Part shown: piece after piece, positions 26,201-35,546 of the stretch
Numbering within the stretch: position 1 is the first letter of the stretch
How the letters are laid out: the number at the start of each line of letters is the position of its first letter
Source: Flaviaesturariibacter aridisoli
GTDB lineage: Bacteria; Bacteroidota; Bacteroidia; Chitinophagales; Chitinophagaceae
DNA length: 64,000 nt
Assembly (NCBI RefSeq): GCF_004343705.1
Contig: NZ_SKFH01000003.1
Location: forward strand, 124,001 to 188,000
Direction: 5' to 3'
Position numbers and translations under genes: made by a program
Notes under the pieces: generated by a model
What the model saw: only the letters and a program-made list of their open reading frames with translations
Database searches by the model: none
Told to the model about the DNA's origin: nothing

Positions 26201-26907
26201 TCGACATCAAGCCACCGCAGATACCCAATTGCCCGCCCTGGAGCCTCACCGAGCAACTCGAGCGCGAGAAGGAAGTGGCGGGCATCTACCTCAGCGGCCA
26301 CCCGCTGGATCACTACAAATTCGAAATGCGGCACTACGGCATTACTTCCGTGGCCGACTTCAACGACAGCAAGGATTCAAAGCTGCTGGCGGCGCAGGGC
26401 CGTTCCTTCAAGCTGCTTTGCCTCGTTACGAGCGCGCAGCAGCGGATCTCGCGGCAGGGCAACAAGTTCGGCTCCTACGTGATCGAGGATTATTCGGGCA
26501 AGACCGAGCTGGTGCTTTTCGGCGACGACTACATCCGCTTCAGCCCCTACCTGCAGCTCGGCGCGGCTGTGTTGCTGACGGGCTCCTTCCAGAAGCACCG
26601 CTTCCGCGACGAGTACGAGTTCAAGCCGGGCTCGATCAACCTCGCCGAGAACATCAAGCGGCAAATGACCCGGAGCCTGCAGCTCGAGCTCGACGTGCGC
26701 AACCTCGAGCCCGGGTTCATCGACTTCCTGGACGAGAACATTAAAAAGTTCCCGGGCAGCACGGGCCTCAAGATCCTGGTACGCGAGCCCAAGGAAGCGC
26801 TGAAGGCCGGCTTCTCCACGCTCGGCAGCGGCTTCGAGATGAACTGGGACCTCATCCAGTGGCTCGATGGCCGACCCGAGATCGATGTGAAAGTGCAGAC
26901 GGCCTGA
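23278..26907 (+). CDS. dnaE: DNA polymerase III subunit alpha
   Basis: 1209 residues from the ATG at 23278, chosen because MKFSHLHVHTQYSLLDGA is the canonical DnaE1 opening; an in-frame ATG at 23263 would add five residues. The PHP domain is at the N-terminus. The polymerase active site has PDIDTDFDD with catalytic D426 and D428. Other landmarks: GPGRGSAAGSAVAYCIGIT, RPGPMAYIPQYVDRKHG, and the helix-hairpin-helix and OB-fold domains in the C-terminal part (around LSGHPLDHYKFEMRHYG). No intein is seen. It is the replicative polymerase. Isolated transcription unit, followed by trxA. Confidence 0.97.
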   Translation: MKFSHLHVHTQYSLLDGAASISSLYKKAIADEMPALAISDHGNMFGVFEFVAQAYKHTDADGKPKVKPIVGCEFYLVENRFAKTFTKEVKDRRFHQILLAKNEEGYKNLVKLTSLGFIEGMYSKYPRIDKELILKYHKGLIATTCCLGASVPQAILNKTEAEAETEFKWWLDLFGDDFYVEFQRHGMAEQDKVNNVLVKFAKKHNVKVIASNDSHYTDVEDFNAHDILLCINTGEKVATPALREFNDDDVNTKNMRFAFPNDQFYFKKTEEMIKVFQDIPEAIDNTNEIVDKVELLNLKRDILLPAFPLPKEFQVHDDSNLNQWEYLHHLTYEGARARYSEITEEIRERLDFELFTIRTMGFAGYFLIVSDFIKAGRDLGVFIGPGRGSAAGSAVAYCIGITNIDPIKYKLLFERFLNPDRKSMPDIDTDFDDEGRQKVIDYVVQKYGQNQVAQIVTYGTMAAKSSIKDVARVMDLPLADSNALAKLIPEKPGTKLYRVLHAPITAKEGDKPLEDEYGQDDIENIRKVREIYNGKDMPADVLRIAEKLEGSVRNTGIHAAGIIIAPKDLTELIPVFTAKDSDLFITQIEGSIIEDSGVIKMDFLGLKTLSIIRDALLMIKENHGVDIVIDDVPLDDEKTYELYQRGDTIATFQFESPGMQKYLKELKPDQFADLIAMNALYRPGPMAYIPQYVDRKHGREEVVYDLPEMEEYLEETYGITVYQEQVMLLAQKIAGFSKGDADVLRKAMGKKDRKTLDKMKSKFVDGAVAKGHNAKVLDKVWTDWEAFAQYAFNKSHSTCYAFVAYQTAYLKAHYPGEYMSAVLNHANALDKLTFFMEECKRMGLKVLGPDINESKKGFAVNEQGDIRFGLGGLKGVGENAVENIIDERKKDGRYADPYDFIKRINSRTVNKRTLECLVQAGAFDSFPQLHRAQYFCVPENETQNGLEKIIKFGQVVQAQSINTSNTLFGDLPSVLDIKPPQIPNCPPWSLTEQLEREKEVAGIYLSGHPLDHYKFEMRHYGITSVADFNDSKDSKLLAAQGRSFKLLCLVTSAQQRISRQGNKFGSYVIEDYSGKTELVLFGDDYIRFSPYLQLGAAVLLTGSFQKHRFRDEYEFKPGSINLAENIKRQMTRSLQLELDVRNLEPGFIDFLDENIKKFPGSTGLKILVREPKEALKAGFSTLGSGFEMNWDLIQWLDGRPEIDVKVQTA

Positions 26908-27003
26908 CGGAGTAACCTGACCTTATCGACACTACCGATACAGCCATCAAATCTTTCAATAGCCGCGGCGGCTGACGGAATGGCCGGGTAATGGTTCCGG
27001 AAC

Positions 27004-27011
27004 TAAATTTG
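27004..27011 (+). promoter_or_regulatory. Candidate -7 box for trxA
   Basis: TAAATTTG matches TAnnTTTG and lies 33 bp before the trxA ATG. The -33 TTTG is not evident. Confidence 0.5.
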
Positions 27012-27044
27012 TTCTTTCAATCTGAAACTTTAAACAAACGAATC

Positions 27045-27362
27045 ATGGCACAAGCATTTACGGACGCGAACTTTCAGAACGACGTACTGAGCTCCGATAA
27101 ACTTACGGTAGTAGACTTTTGGGCAGAATGGTGCGGTCCCTGCCGCGCGATCGGTCCCGTCATCGACGAGCTGTCGAAAGACTATTCGGGCCGCGTCAAC
27201 ATCGGTAAGGTGAACGTGGATGAGAACCCCCAGGTGAGCATGAACTACGGTATTACATCGATTCCCGCCATCCTCTTCATCAAGAACGGCGAAGTGGTGG
27301 ACAAGCTCGTCGGCGCCCAGCCGAAGGCCAACTTCGTGAAGAAGATCGAAGCGCACATCTAA
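27045..27362 (+). CDS. trxA: Thioredoxin
   Basis: 105 residues from the ATG at 27045, the standard size. The active site is WCGPC with C30 and C33 ([19 protein letters not shown]), followed by the cis-proline region [15 protein letters not shown]. Residues fit a cytoplasmic thioredoxin that passes electrons from thioredoxin reductase to ribonucleotide reductase and other targets. No signal peptide. Ends before its own terminator. Confidence 0.96.
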   Translation: MAQAFTDANFQNDVLSSDKLTVVDFWAEWCGPCRAIGPVIDELSKDYSGRVNIGKVNVDENPQVSMNYGITSIPAILFIKNGEVVDKLVGAQPKANFVKKIEAHI

Positions 27363-27384
27363 CACAACAATGGACTATTTGAAT

Positions 27385-27412
27385 AAAGGCCTCCCGACCG
27401 GGCGGCCTTTTC
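27385..27412 (+). terminator. trxA terminator
   Basis: Stem AAAGGCC(T)CCC / GGG(C)GGCCTTT with loop GACC, followed by TTCCTTTG. Confidence 0.8.
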
Positions 27413-27446
27413 CTTTGTTGCGGAACCTGCATCCAGGCCTGGAACA

Positions 27447-27477
27447 AAAAACCCTCCCGCGCTGCGGGAGGGTTTTT
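27447..27477 (-). terminator. Terminator of the nucleoside-type permease gene
   Basis: A 14-bp stem with GC core CCCTCCCGC/GCGGGAGGG and A/T arms, loop GCT. It lies just beyond the stop at 27493 and has T tracts on both strands. Confidence 0.85.
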
Positions 27478-27492
27478 GTTTTGAAGCCCTGT

Positions 27493-28767
27493 TTAATGGG
27501 CCACCTGCATCACGGCCTTGGGATCGTGTTTGTGCCGGAAGAGCAGTACGAACAGGAGGGCCACCACGAGCGCATAGGCAGAAAAGGATAGCCAGATCTC
27601 GTGCCACTGCTTGTGACCGTCGACGGTGAAGAAGCGGTCGATGACGTAGCCACTCACCGTGCTGCCCAGCCAGGCGCCGGCGCCGTTGGTCATCATCATG
27701 AACAAGCCCTGCGCGCTGGACCGGATGCCGGGGTCGGTGGTCGTTTCCACAAACAGCGATCCGGAGATATTGAAGAAGTCGAAGGCCATGCCGTATACGA
27801 TACAGGAAAGAACGATCATCCACAGCCCATCGGCAGGGTTGCCGTAGGCGAAGAGCCCGAACCGCAGCACCCAGGCCAGCATCGAGAAGAGCATCACGTT
27901 CTTGATGCCGTAGCGGCGGAGGAAGAACGGAATCGTAATGATAAAGACCGTCTCGGAGATCTGCGAGATCGACATGATGATCGTAGAGTACTTCACCACG
28001 AAAGAATCGGGGCCGTACAGCGGGTTGTTCTTGAAGTCGTCAAGGAAGGTATCACCGTAGGCGTTGGTGAGCTGCAGCGCAGCGCCGAGCAGCATCGAGA
28101 ACAGGAAGAACAGGGCCATCTTATAATTACCGAACAGCTTGAAGGCCTTCAGTCCGAGTTGCTCAACGAGTGAGGCATCCTTGGCGATCGTGCGCTGGGG
28201 TGGGCACTTGGGAAGGGTAAAAGAGAACAGTCCCAGCAGCACCGCGGCAGCGCCGCCGATGAGAAACTGGTTGGTGTTGGCCTTGCTGCCGGTGAGGTTG
28301 GTGATCCACATCGCCACGATAAAGCCGATGGTGCCCCAAACGCGGATAGGCGGGAACACCTTCACCACGTCGTATCCTTCGCGTTTCAGGATCGAATAAG
28401 CGATGGAATTGGAAAGCGAGATCGTGGGCATGTAGCAGATCATGGCGCCCAGGATCGTGTAGTAAAGCTGGTCGGCGGTTTTGGCCTGCGGCACGAGGAA
28501 GAGGAAAGCGCCGTAGAGAATGTGCAGGATGCCGTAAAGCTTTTCAGCGTCCATCCATTTATCGGCAATAATGCCCGTGATGGCCGGCATGAAAAGGGAG
28601 GAAAGCGCGAGTGTTCCGAAGATAGCACCGAACTGCGCGCCGGCATTCGGGTTGTTGGCAACGAAGGCCGGGTTGTTGAAATAATAAGTGGCGATGGTGA
28701 TCAACCAGGCGCCCCACACGAAAAATTGCAGGAAGCTCATCACCGTCAGTCGCATTTTGATATTCAT
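27493..28767 (-). CDS. Nucleoside permease-like MFS transporter (NupG/XapB group)
   Basis: 424 residues from the ATG at 28767 (MNIKMRLTVMSFLQFFVWGAW); upstream CTG and TTG codons are unlikely starts. About 12 hydrophobic segments. The opening LTVMSFLQFFVWGAWLITI, GTLALSSLFMPAITGIIADKW and the later FFNISGSLFVETTTDPGIRSSAQGLF fit the nucleoside:H+ symporter group, also seen in many Bacteroidota MFS genes of sugar or nucleoside uptake. Exact substrate not deducible. Single-gene unit. Confidence 0.85.
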   Translation of the reverse strand: MNIKMRLTVMSFLQFFVWGAWLITIATYYFNNPAFVANNPNAGAQFGAIFGTLALSSLFMPAITGIIADKWMDAEKLYGILHILYGAFLFLVPQAKTADQLYYTILGAMICYMPTISLSNSIAYSILKREGYDVVKVFPPIRVWGTIGFIVAMWITNLTGSKANTNQFLIGGAAAVLLGLFSFTLPKCPPQRTIAKDASLVEQLGLKAFKLFGNYKMALFFLFSMLLGAALQLTNAYGDTFLDDFKNNPLYGPDSFVVKYSTIIMSISQISETVFIITIPFFLRRYGIKNVMLFSMLAWVLRFGLFAYGNPADGLWMIVLSCIVYGMAFDFFNISGSLFVETTTDPGIRSSAQGLFMMMTNGAGAWLGSTVSGYVIDRFFTVDGHKQWHEIWLSFSAYALVVALLFVLLFRHKHDPKAVMQVAH

Positions 28768-28972
28768 CAGCAAGTCATTTGGTTAGAGGCGGAAAGATAG
28801 CCTTTTTCGGCAACGCGCCAAGAAGGCAGGAGCTTGTTTACAGGGCCTGTGGGCAACCCGGAACAGGACGTTTGCGTATTTGAAAAGCGTCGGAAAAAAC
28901 ACTTAAATATTCTTCGGGTTTCGCTAATTTTAGGGGCCTATTCACTTTTTGATAACATAAAACTAAACTGCT

Positions 28973-31900
28973 TTGAAAAAATTTACCCTCCTGCTTTTAG
29001 GGTTAAGCTTTGTGGGCATTGCGCTGCATGCTCAAAAAACGGAGCCCTCAGCCGTAAAACCGATTCGTTGCGGAACCATGGAGGCCATTGAAGAACGCCT
29101 CCACGCAGACCCGGCTTTCCGGGCTGAGTGGGAACGTAACCAGCGCGCGGGCGTTGCTCCCGGAACGGCGCGCACCAACGCTACTCTACGCACGACGACC
29201 CTGACCGGACCGGTGACGATCCCGGTAGTGGTGCACGTGGTCCTTCCCGATCCCAACCAGATCACCGAAGCGCAGGTCGACTATTTCCTGGACCGTCTCA
29301 ACCTCGACTTTTCGGGTCTGAACCCGGACAGCGCGAATGCCGGTACGGCTTTCATGCCCCTCCGTGGTCACTCCCTGATCCGCTTTACCCGTGCCCGCCG
29401 CACCCCGTCGGGCCAGCTCACCAACGGCCTCGAGCGCCGCGTGGGCAGCGTGCAGATCGGCACCACCACCTACCAGGCCATCAAGCACGCCAGCGCAGGC
29501 GGTCTCGATCCCTGGGACGTGACGAAGTATTATAACCTCTGGGTAGGTATCGGTGCCGGTGGCCTGCTCGGCATCGCCCCCAATATCGGTCCCGGCAACG
29601 CCACTGAAACGACCGGATCCTCCATCGGTATCGATGGCGTTTGCGTGGACTACCGCGGCTTCTCCAACGGTTGCTTCTCCTTCCCCGAATTCAACCTCGC
29701 ACGGACGGCCGTACACGAGATCGGTCACAACTTCGGCCTCTACCACAGCTTCACCGGCTGTGCCGCAGGCGCCGACTTTGCCCAGATCACGCCGAACTTC
29801 GCCGACGCCAGCCTCTATGGCGCCGCCGCCGACGATACCCCGGGCCAGTCTACGGCTACCTCGGGTTGCCTCACCGGCATTGTCGCCTCCAACTGCGCCG
29901 GTGTACCCAACCCTCCGGGCAAAATGTACCAGAACTATATGGACTATACGGATGACCGCTGCTACTCGATGTTTACCATCGGACAGGTGCGCCGTATGCA
30001 CGCCGTTCTGGAGCTCATGCGCCCCGGTTACCTGACCACCGATGGCGCCACGCCGCCCGCCGGCACACTGGCGCTGGACGTTACGCCGACGGCGCTCATC
30101 GCTCCCGGTGGCTCGGAGTTCAACAACACTACATGCGCATCCACGACCTACCCGACGCCTACCTGCGCCGGAGCCGTGGTTCCCCGCGTAATGGTTACCA
30201 ACGCCGGTACGAGCACCATTACTTCGGTAACGGTAACGGTAAGCAACAACGGCGGCGCCCCTGTCAGCACAACTGTTACGGGCCTGAACATCCTGACGGG
30301 CTATGGTGCGTCGGTGGCCCTGCCCTCGATCAACCTCGTAACCGGCACCAACACGCTGGTATTTACGGTATCGAATCCCAATGGCAGCGCCGATCAGAAT
30401 GCGGCCAACAACACGTTCACCACGAGCGTTGTGATCAACGGCGGCTCTGCGCCCCCGCTGACGGAAAACTTCGTTTCGACGACGTTCCCGCCCGCCAACT
30501 GGACGATCTTCAACCCGAACGGCAACTTTACCTGGCAGCGTTCCGCCACCGGTAACGGCAATGCCGGGTCGATGTTCTTCGACAACTTTAACAACAGCGC
30601 CGGCGGCCAGATCGACGAGCTGCGCAGCATGCCTGTTTCGGTGGCTCCCACCGACCAGATCAGCGTTGCCTTCGACGTGGCCTACCGCCCCTACAGCCTC
30701 ACCACCAACCCCGACACGTTCGCCGTGCTCGTCTCGAACGACTGCGGTGTGAACTGGACCGAGATCTATAAGAAGTGGGGCGTTAACCTCGCCACGGTGG
30801 CCGGTACGATCACCGCCACGGGTTATGTGCCCACCGGTGCCGCCGACTGGCGCCGGGAGAACATCACGCTGTCGCCCGCCCTGCTCAACGGCGGCAACAT
30901 CCAGGTAGCGTTCCGCTCGCGCGGCCGCTTCGGCCAAAACGTATACGTAGACAACATCAACGTATCCAAAGTGGTCGCCCGCGACCTGGCGCTCACCACC
31001 CTGGTAGCTCCCGGCACGCAATCCTGCGGACGCACCATCACGCCGCAGATCACCGTGCGCAACAACGGTGTTGAAACCGTTACGGCATTCAACGTGAACT
31101 ACAGCATCGATGGCGGCACCCTCACAACCCAGACCATCACGGCACCCCTCGCTGCCGGCGCCAGCACCACGCTGACCTTTGCCACGCCCACTACGGTGGG
31201 AAGCACCGGCAACCACACGATCGCCGCTTACACCAGCGACCCGATCACGGCCGGCGGTATCGGCGACCTGACCCCTGCGAACGACACGGTACGCCGTACG
31301 TTCAACATCATCAATCTGGCTGCTACCCCGCTGGTGGAAGGCTTCGAAGGCGCTTCCTTCCCGCCTCCCGGCTGGACGATCAGCAACCCCAACGGCGACA
31401 TGACCTGGGAAGCCCGCTCCCCCGGCCGTAACAGCCTGAAGTCGATGTTCATCGACAACTGGAACAACACCGACGGCCGCCTCGATGAGATCCGCCTCCC
31501 GGCCCTCAACATCGCGGGCGCCGACTCCGTGGCCATCTCCTTCGACGTAGCTTACAAGGCCTACACCGGCTCACCCGACACGCTGGGTGTATACGCTTCG
31601 GCCGACTGCGGCAACAGTTTCACCGCTGTGTACAAGAAGCAAGGCACGACGCTGGCCACTGCCGGCACTGCTACCACCGAGTACACCGCACCGGCTTCCG
31701 GCGACTGGAGAAGAGAGCGCACGCTGATCAGCAGCCCCGCACAACTGGCCTCGGGCAACATGATCCTTTACTTCCGCAACACAAGCCGCTTCGGCAACAA
31801 CCTGTTCGTAGACAACGTCAACGTCGAGCCCTACTTCGGCCGTGACCTCTCGATCGTTTCGGCGCTCCCCGCCTTTACGATCTGCGAACCCGCCACGACA

Positions 31901-33010
31901 CCCTCTGTTGTGGTGCGCAACGAAGGCACGCAAACGATCACTTCCTTTAAAGTAGCCTACAGCATCAACAACGGTACGCCTTTGGTGCAGACGGTGAATA
32001 CCAACCTGGCGCCGAGCAGCACCATGACCGTGACCTTGGCCGGCGCCACCTTCCCGGCCGCAGCCACCACGCCCTTCAAGGTGTGGGTAGCCGACCCGGT
32101 TTCCGCCAGCGGCACCGGCGACGCCCGTCGCAGCAACGACACTTTGAACCGTACCGTAACCGTTGCTTCGAAAGTGAACGCACCGCTGGTTGAGAACTTC
32201 AGCGCCAGCAGCGCCACTTCCTTCCCGCCCTCCGGTTGGACCGTAGTGAACAGCGACAACGCAACCACCTGGACCTGGAGCGTAGCCGGTAACGGCAACG
32301 CCGGTTCGGCCTTGCTGAACTCGTTCAACTACACCGGAACCGGCCACGAAGACGGCCTGGTAACCCCCGTCGTTCAGTACAGCGGCGCTGACTCCGTCAC
32401 CCTCGCCTTCGACGTAGCCGCCGGCTCCCGCCTCTACCCGGGTTCCACGGTTCAGTCGCTCGACACCCTCGAAGTGCTGGCCACCGCAGACTGCGGCGCC
32501 ACCTACCAGAGCGTGTACAAGAAATGGGGCCAGGAACTCCAGACCGTTCTGGAGAACGCAGCCGCCAACTTCCCGCAGGGTACCGGCTTCGCACCGAATG
32601 CCACGCAGTGGCGCAGTGAGCGTGTTGACGTGAGTGGCTTCACCACGCAGCCGCAGGTACAGTTCCTGTTCCGTGCCCGTTCGAACAACGGCAACAACAT
32701 CTACATCGACAATGTTAACGTATCGGCCCGCACCCTTCCGGCCAACCTGAAGGCCAATGGCTACGTGATCACGCCGAACCCGACGTCCGGTAACACGTTC
32801 CGCATCTGGCACCTGCGCCAGCCGACGACGCTGCGTTATGTTAATGTTTACGATGCGAAAGGCGCCTTGGTATGGACGAAGTCGTACAGCAAGAACGCCG
32901 AAAATGTTATTACCGTAGATTTGTCGGGTAAACCGGCAGGCGTGTACATGGTCAGCCTTGGCTATGACGACGACTACCGTAATGTAACCGAACGCGTCAT
33001 CAAGCAATAA
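28973..33010 (+). CDS. Secreted M43-type zinc metalloprotease with repeated beta domains and a T9SS sorting domain
   Basis: 1345 residues with a TTG start giving MKKFTLLLLGLSFVGIALHA, a clear signal peptide; no ATG precedes it. The protease domain carries HEIGHNFGLYH (zinc ligands H248, H252, H258, catalytic E249) and the Met-turn region NYMDYTDDRCYSMFT, as in the pappalysin (M43) family. Then come alternating modules: three CARDB-like domains (each with V..NNG or V..NEGT strands) and three choice-of-anchor-J/MAM-like domains (each with FPP..W and DTL..). The last 85 residues (PNPTSGNTF, DAKGALVW, LSGKPAGVYMVSL) are a type-A sorting domain for type IX secretion. The stop overlaps the start of mqnE. 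Confidence 0.93.
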   Translation: MKKFTLLLLGLSFVGIALHAQKTEPSAVKPIRCGTMEAIEERLHADPAFRAEWERNQRAGVAPGTARTNATLRTTTLTGPVTIPVVVHVVLPDPNQITEAQVDYFLDRLNLDFSGLNPDSANAGTAFMPLRGHSLIRFTRARRTPSGQLTNGLERRVGSVQIGTTTYQAIKHASAGGLDPWDVTKYYNLWVGIGAGGLLGIAPNIGPGNATETTGSSIGIDGVCVDYRGFSNGCFSFPEFNLARTAVHEIGHNFGLYHSFTGCAAGADFAQITPNFADASLYGAAADDTPGQSTATSGCLTGIVASNCAGVPNPPGKMYQNYMDYTDDRCYSMFTIGQVRRMHAVLELMRPGYLTTDGATPPAGTLALDVTPTALIAPGGSEFNNTTCASTTYPTPTCAGAVVPRVMVTNAGTSTITSVTVTVSNNGGAPVSTTVTGLNILTGYGASVALPSINLVTGTNTLVFTVSNPNGSADQNAANNTFTTSVVINGGSAPPLTENFVSTTFPPANWTIFNPNGNFTWQRSATGNGNAGSMFFDNFNNSAGGQIDELRSMPVSVAPTDQISVAFDVAYRPYSLTTNPDTFAVLVSNDCGVNWTEIYKKWGVNLATVAGTITATGYVPTGAADWRRENITLSPALLNGGNIQVAFRSRGRFGQNVYVDNINVSKVVARDLALTTLVAPGTQSCGRTITPQITVRNNGVETVTAFNVNYSIDGGTLTTQTITAPLAAGASTTLTFATPTTVGSTGNHTIAAYTSDPITAGGIGDLTPANDTVRRTFNIINLAATPLVEGFEGASFPPPGWTISNPNGDMTWEARSPGRNSLKSMFIDNWNNTDGRLDEIRLPALNIAGADSVAISFDVAYKAYTGSPDTLGVYASADCGNSFTAVYKKQGTTLATAGTATTEYTAPASGDWRRERTLISSPAQLASGNMILYFRNTSRFGNNLFVDNVNVEPYFGRDLSIVSALPAFTICEPATTPSVVVRNEGTQTITSFKVAYSINNGTPLVQTVNTNLAPSSTMTVTLAGATFPAAATTPFKVWVADPVSASGTGDARRSNDTLNRTVTVASKVNAPLVENFSASSATSFPPSGWTVVNSDNATTWTWSVAGNGNAGSALLNSFNYTGTGHEDGLVTPVVQYSGADSVTLAFDVAAGSRLYPGSTVQSLDTLEVLATADCGATYQSVYKKWGQELQTVLENAAANFPQGTGFAPNATQWRSERVDVSGFTTQPQVQFLFRARSNNGNNIYIDNVNVSARTLPANLKANGYVITPNPTSGNTFRIWHLRQPTTLRYVNVYDAKGALVWTKSYSKNAENVITVDLSGKPAGVYMVSLGYDDDYRNVTERVIKQ

Positions 33011-34134
33011 TGAACACCACATCTGTCGAAAGATTAATTACCGAACAAACCCGTGAACTGAAAGAAATAGGCGAAAAAGTAATCAATCATACTCGGCTTA
33101 CAGATGAAGACGGACTGCTCCTTTTTGAAAGGGGCAGTCTTTCTTTTATCGGGGCCCTCGCCAACCACGTACGGGAAGAAAAACACGGCGACAACACGTA
33201 TTTCAACCGCAACTTCCACATTGAGCCGACGAACGTATGCGTGTTTTCCTGCCACTTCTGCTCCTACTCCCGCCTCTATGCGCACCGCGAGGAAGGCTGG
33301 GAGCTGAGCATGGACGACATGCTCCAAATTGTGAAGAAATACGACGGCCGACCGGAGACGGAAGTGCACATCGTAGGCGGCGTGCACCCGAAGATGAACC
33401 TGTATTTCTTCGTGGACCTGCTGAAGGCCATCAAGGCACATCGCCCCGACCTCCACATCAAAGGCTTTACGGCCGTGGAGCTCGATTATATGTTCCGCAA
33501 GGCCAAACTGTCGGTGGAAGAAGGCATGAAGGTGCTGCACGAAGCCGGCCTCGACTCGCTGCCCGGCGGCGGCGCCGAGATCTTCAATGAAGAAGTACGC
33601 CGGAAGATCTGTCCCGACAAGGTAGACGCCGATGGCTGGCTGCACATTCACGAAACGGCGCACAACCTGGGTATGCACAGCAACGCCACGATGCTCTACG
33701 GCCACGTGGAGACCTACGCCGACCGCATCGATCACATGAGTCGGCTGCGGGCCCTCCAGGACCGCACAGGCGGCTTTAATACATTCATCCCGCTGAAGTT
33801 CCGCAACGGTGGCAACGACATGAGCCACGTGCCCGAGTGCAGCCTTGTGGAGGATTTCAAGACCTACTCGGTAGCGCGCCTGTTCCTGGACAACTTCCCC
33901 CACCTGAAGGCTTACTGGCCGATGCTGGGCCGCAAGAATGCCCAGCTCTCCCTGGCCTTCGGCGTCAACGACATCGACGGCACCATCGACGATACCACCA
34001 AGATCTACTCGATGGCCGGCTCCGAGGAGCAAACCCCGGCGATGAGCACCGAAGAGATCGTGACCCTGATCAAACAGGTGCGCCGCAAACCGGTGGAGCG
34101 GGATACGCTGTACAACGTGATCACCGCGTACTAA
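33010..34134 (+). CDS. mqnE: Aminofutalosine synthase (radical SAM)
   Basis: 374 residues. The radical-SAM cluster motif CxxxCxxC is C77, C81, C84 in PTNVCVFSCHFCSYSR. The signature PGGGAEIFNEEVRRKICPDK separates MqnE from the paralogue MqnC. It joins the enolpyruvyl chorismate product and SAM to make 6-amino-6-deoxyfutalosine in the futalosine route to menaquinone. Other pathway genes are not in the window. The ATG shares its A with the TAA of the metalloprotease gene (33008-33010), so translation may be coupled. A strong terminator follows. Confidence 0.94.
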   Translation: MNTTSVERLITEQTRELKEIGEKVINHTRLTDEDGLLLFERGSLSFIGALANHVREEKHGDNTYFNRNFHIEPTNVCVFSCHFCSYSRLYAHREEGWELSMDDMLQIVKKYDGRPETEVHIVGGVHPKMNLYFFVDLLKAIKAHRPDLHIKGFTAVELDYMFRKAKLSVEEGMKVLHEAGLDSLPGGGAEIFNEEVRRKICPDKVDADGWLHIHETAHNLGMHSNATMLYGHVETYADRIDHMSRLRALQDRTGGFNTFIPLKFRNGGNDMSHVPECSLVEDFKTYSVARLFLDNFPHLKAYWPMLGRKNAQLSLAFGVNDIDGTIDDTTKIYSMAGSEEQTPAMSTEEIVTLIKQVRRKPVERDTLYNVITAY

Positions 34135-34164
34135 CAACCGGCCAACCGCTTAATACGGTCATAA

Positions 34165-34198
34165 TAGAAACGCCGCTCCTCCCGGGGCGGCGTTTCTA
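34165..34198. terminator. Terminator between mqnE and icd
   Basis: A 12-bp stem TAGAAACGCCGC/GCGGCGTTTCTA with a 10-nt loop. It lies between two converging genes and may act for both. Confidence 0.75.
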
Positions 34199-34233
34199 TG
34201 ATCAGGCCACTAACTTATTAACCGGTCAACCGG

Positions 34234-35466
34234 TTATTTCGCCATTTTGGCTTTCAGGTTCTCGTCGATCGCATCCAGGAACTCCTCGGTGTAGAGGTAG
34301 TCTTTGCCGTGCTCGGCCTTGCCCGGGTTGATGGTGAGGGCGAGGTCCTTGGTCATCTTGCCGCTTTCAACGGTTTCGATGCATACGGCTTCGAGGGCGT
34401 TGCAAAAGTCGATCAGCTCCTGGTTGCCATCGAGCTTGCCGCGGAAGGCGAGACCGCGCGTCCAGGCGAAGATGGAGGCGATGGGGTTGGTTGACGTCGG
34501 GCGACCCTTCTGGTGCTCACGGTAGTGACGCGTTACGGTGCCGTGGGCAGCCTCGGCTTCCATTGTCTGGCCGTCGGGCGTTACGAGTACCGAAGTCATC
34601 AGGCCCAGCGAGCCGAAGCCCTGGGCAACGGTATCGCTCTGCACGTCGCCGTCGTAGTTTTTACAAGCCCATACGAAGTTGCCGTTCCACTTGAGGGCGG
34701 AGGCCACCATGTCGTCGATGAGGCGGTGCTCGTAGGTGATACCGGCGGCTTCGAACTTCGACTTATAATCGGCCTGGTAGATCTCTTCAAAAATGTCTTT
34801 GAAGCGGCCGTCGTATTTCTTGAGAATGGTGTTCTTGGTCGAGAGGTACAGCGGCCAGCCTTTGCTCAGCGCCATGTTGAAGCAGCTGTGCGCAAAGCCG
34901 CGGATCGACTCGTCGGTGTTGTACATAGTGAGGGCTACACCGTCGCCACGGAAGTTGTACACCTCGTGCTCGATCACGGTGCCGTCTTCGCCTTCGAACT
35001 TCACTGTCAGCTTGCCTTTACCTTTCGTTACGAAATCCGTAGCGCGGTACTGATCGCCGAAAGCGTGGCGGCCAACGATGATGGGCGCATTCCAGTTGGT
35101 TACGAGGCGGGGGATGTTCTTGATCACGATCGGCTCGCGGAACACGGTGCCGTCAAGGATGTTGCGGATGGTGCCGTTGGGGCTCTTCCACATCTGCTTC
35201 AGCTTGAATTCCTCCACGCGTGCCTCGTCGGGGGTGATGGTGGCGCACTTGATGCCCACGCCGTATTGCTTAATGGCGTTGGCGGCGTCGATCGTCACCT
35301 GGTCGTTGGTCTGGTCGCGGTATTCCACGCCGAGGTCGTAATACTTGATATCCACTTCCACGTAGGGAAGGATGAGTTTATCCTTGATGAATTTCCAGAT
35401 GATCCGGGTCATTTCGTCGCCGTCCAGTTCTACCACCGGGTTGGCCACTTTGATCTTTTGGGTCAT
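34234..35466 (-). CDS. icd: NADP-dependent isocitrate dehydrogenase (eukaryote-like type)
   Basis: 410 residues from the ATG at 35466 ([24 protein letters not shown]). The opening and the length match the homodimeric eukaryote-like IDH found in mitochondria and in many Bacteroidota, not the E. coli type. Substrate and Mg residues lie in [16 protein letters not shown] and in [28 protein letters not shown]; the cofactor region is [22 protein letters not shown], and the catalytic region has NPIASIFAW. It oxidises isocitrate to 2-oxoglutarate and yields NADPH in the cytoplasm. Confidence 0.95.
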   Translation of the reverse strand: MTQKIKVANPVVELDGDEMTRIIWKFIKDKLILPYVEVDIKYYDLGVEYRDQTNDQVTIDAANAIKQYGVGIKCATITPDEARVEEFKLKQMWKSPNGTIRNILDGTVFREPIVIKNIPRLVTNWNAPIIVGRHAFGDQYRATDFVTKGKGKLTVKFEGEDGTVIEHEVYNFRGDGVALTMYNTDESIRGFAHSCFNMALSKGWPLYLSTKNTILKKYDGRFKDIFEEIYQADYKSKFEAAGITYEHRLIDDMVASALKWNGNFVWACKNYDGDVQSDTVAQGFGSLGLMTSVLVTPDGQTMEAEAAHGTVTRHYREHQKGRPTSTNPIASIFAWTRGLAFRGKLDGNQELIDFCNALEAVCIETVESGKMTKDLALTINPGKAEHGKDYLYTEEFLDAIDENLKAKMAK

Positions 35467-35546
35467 GAAGCAGGGATTTTTAGTCAAAAAATAGGCGCCG
35501 AAGGTACGCATTGAACCAATTCCGGCTTGGGAATTAGCGGGAACGT

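Noticed and set aside
23677-26334. 885-residue minus-strand open frame
   Set aside because: Antisense shadow of dnaE.
28300-33010. Polysaccharide utilisation locus around the metalloprotease
   Set aside because: No SusC/SusD pair, glycosidases or sigma/anti-sigma genes are adjacent; the receptor at 56266 lacks SusC features.
29186-33022. Long minus-strand open frames inside the metalloprotease gene
   Set aside because: Low-complexity Gly/Arg/Val translations opposite a gene with clear domains and motifs.
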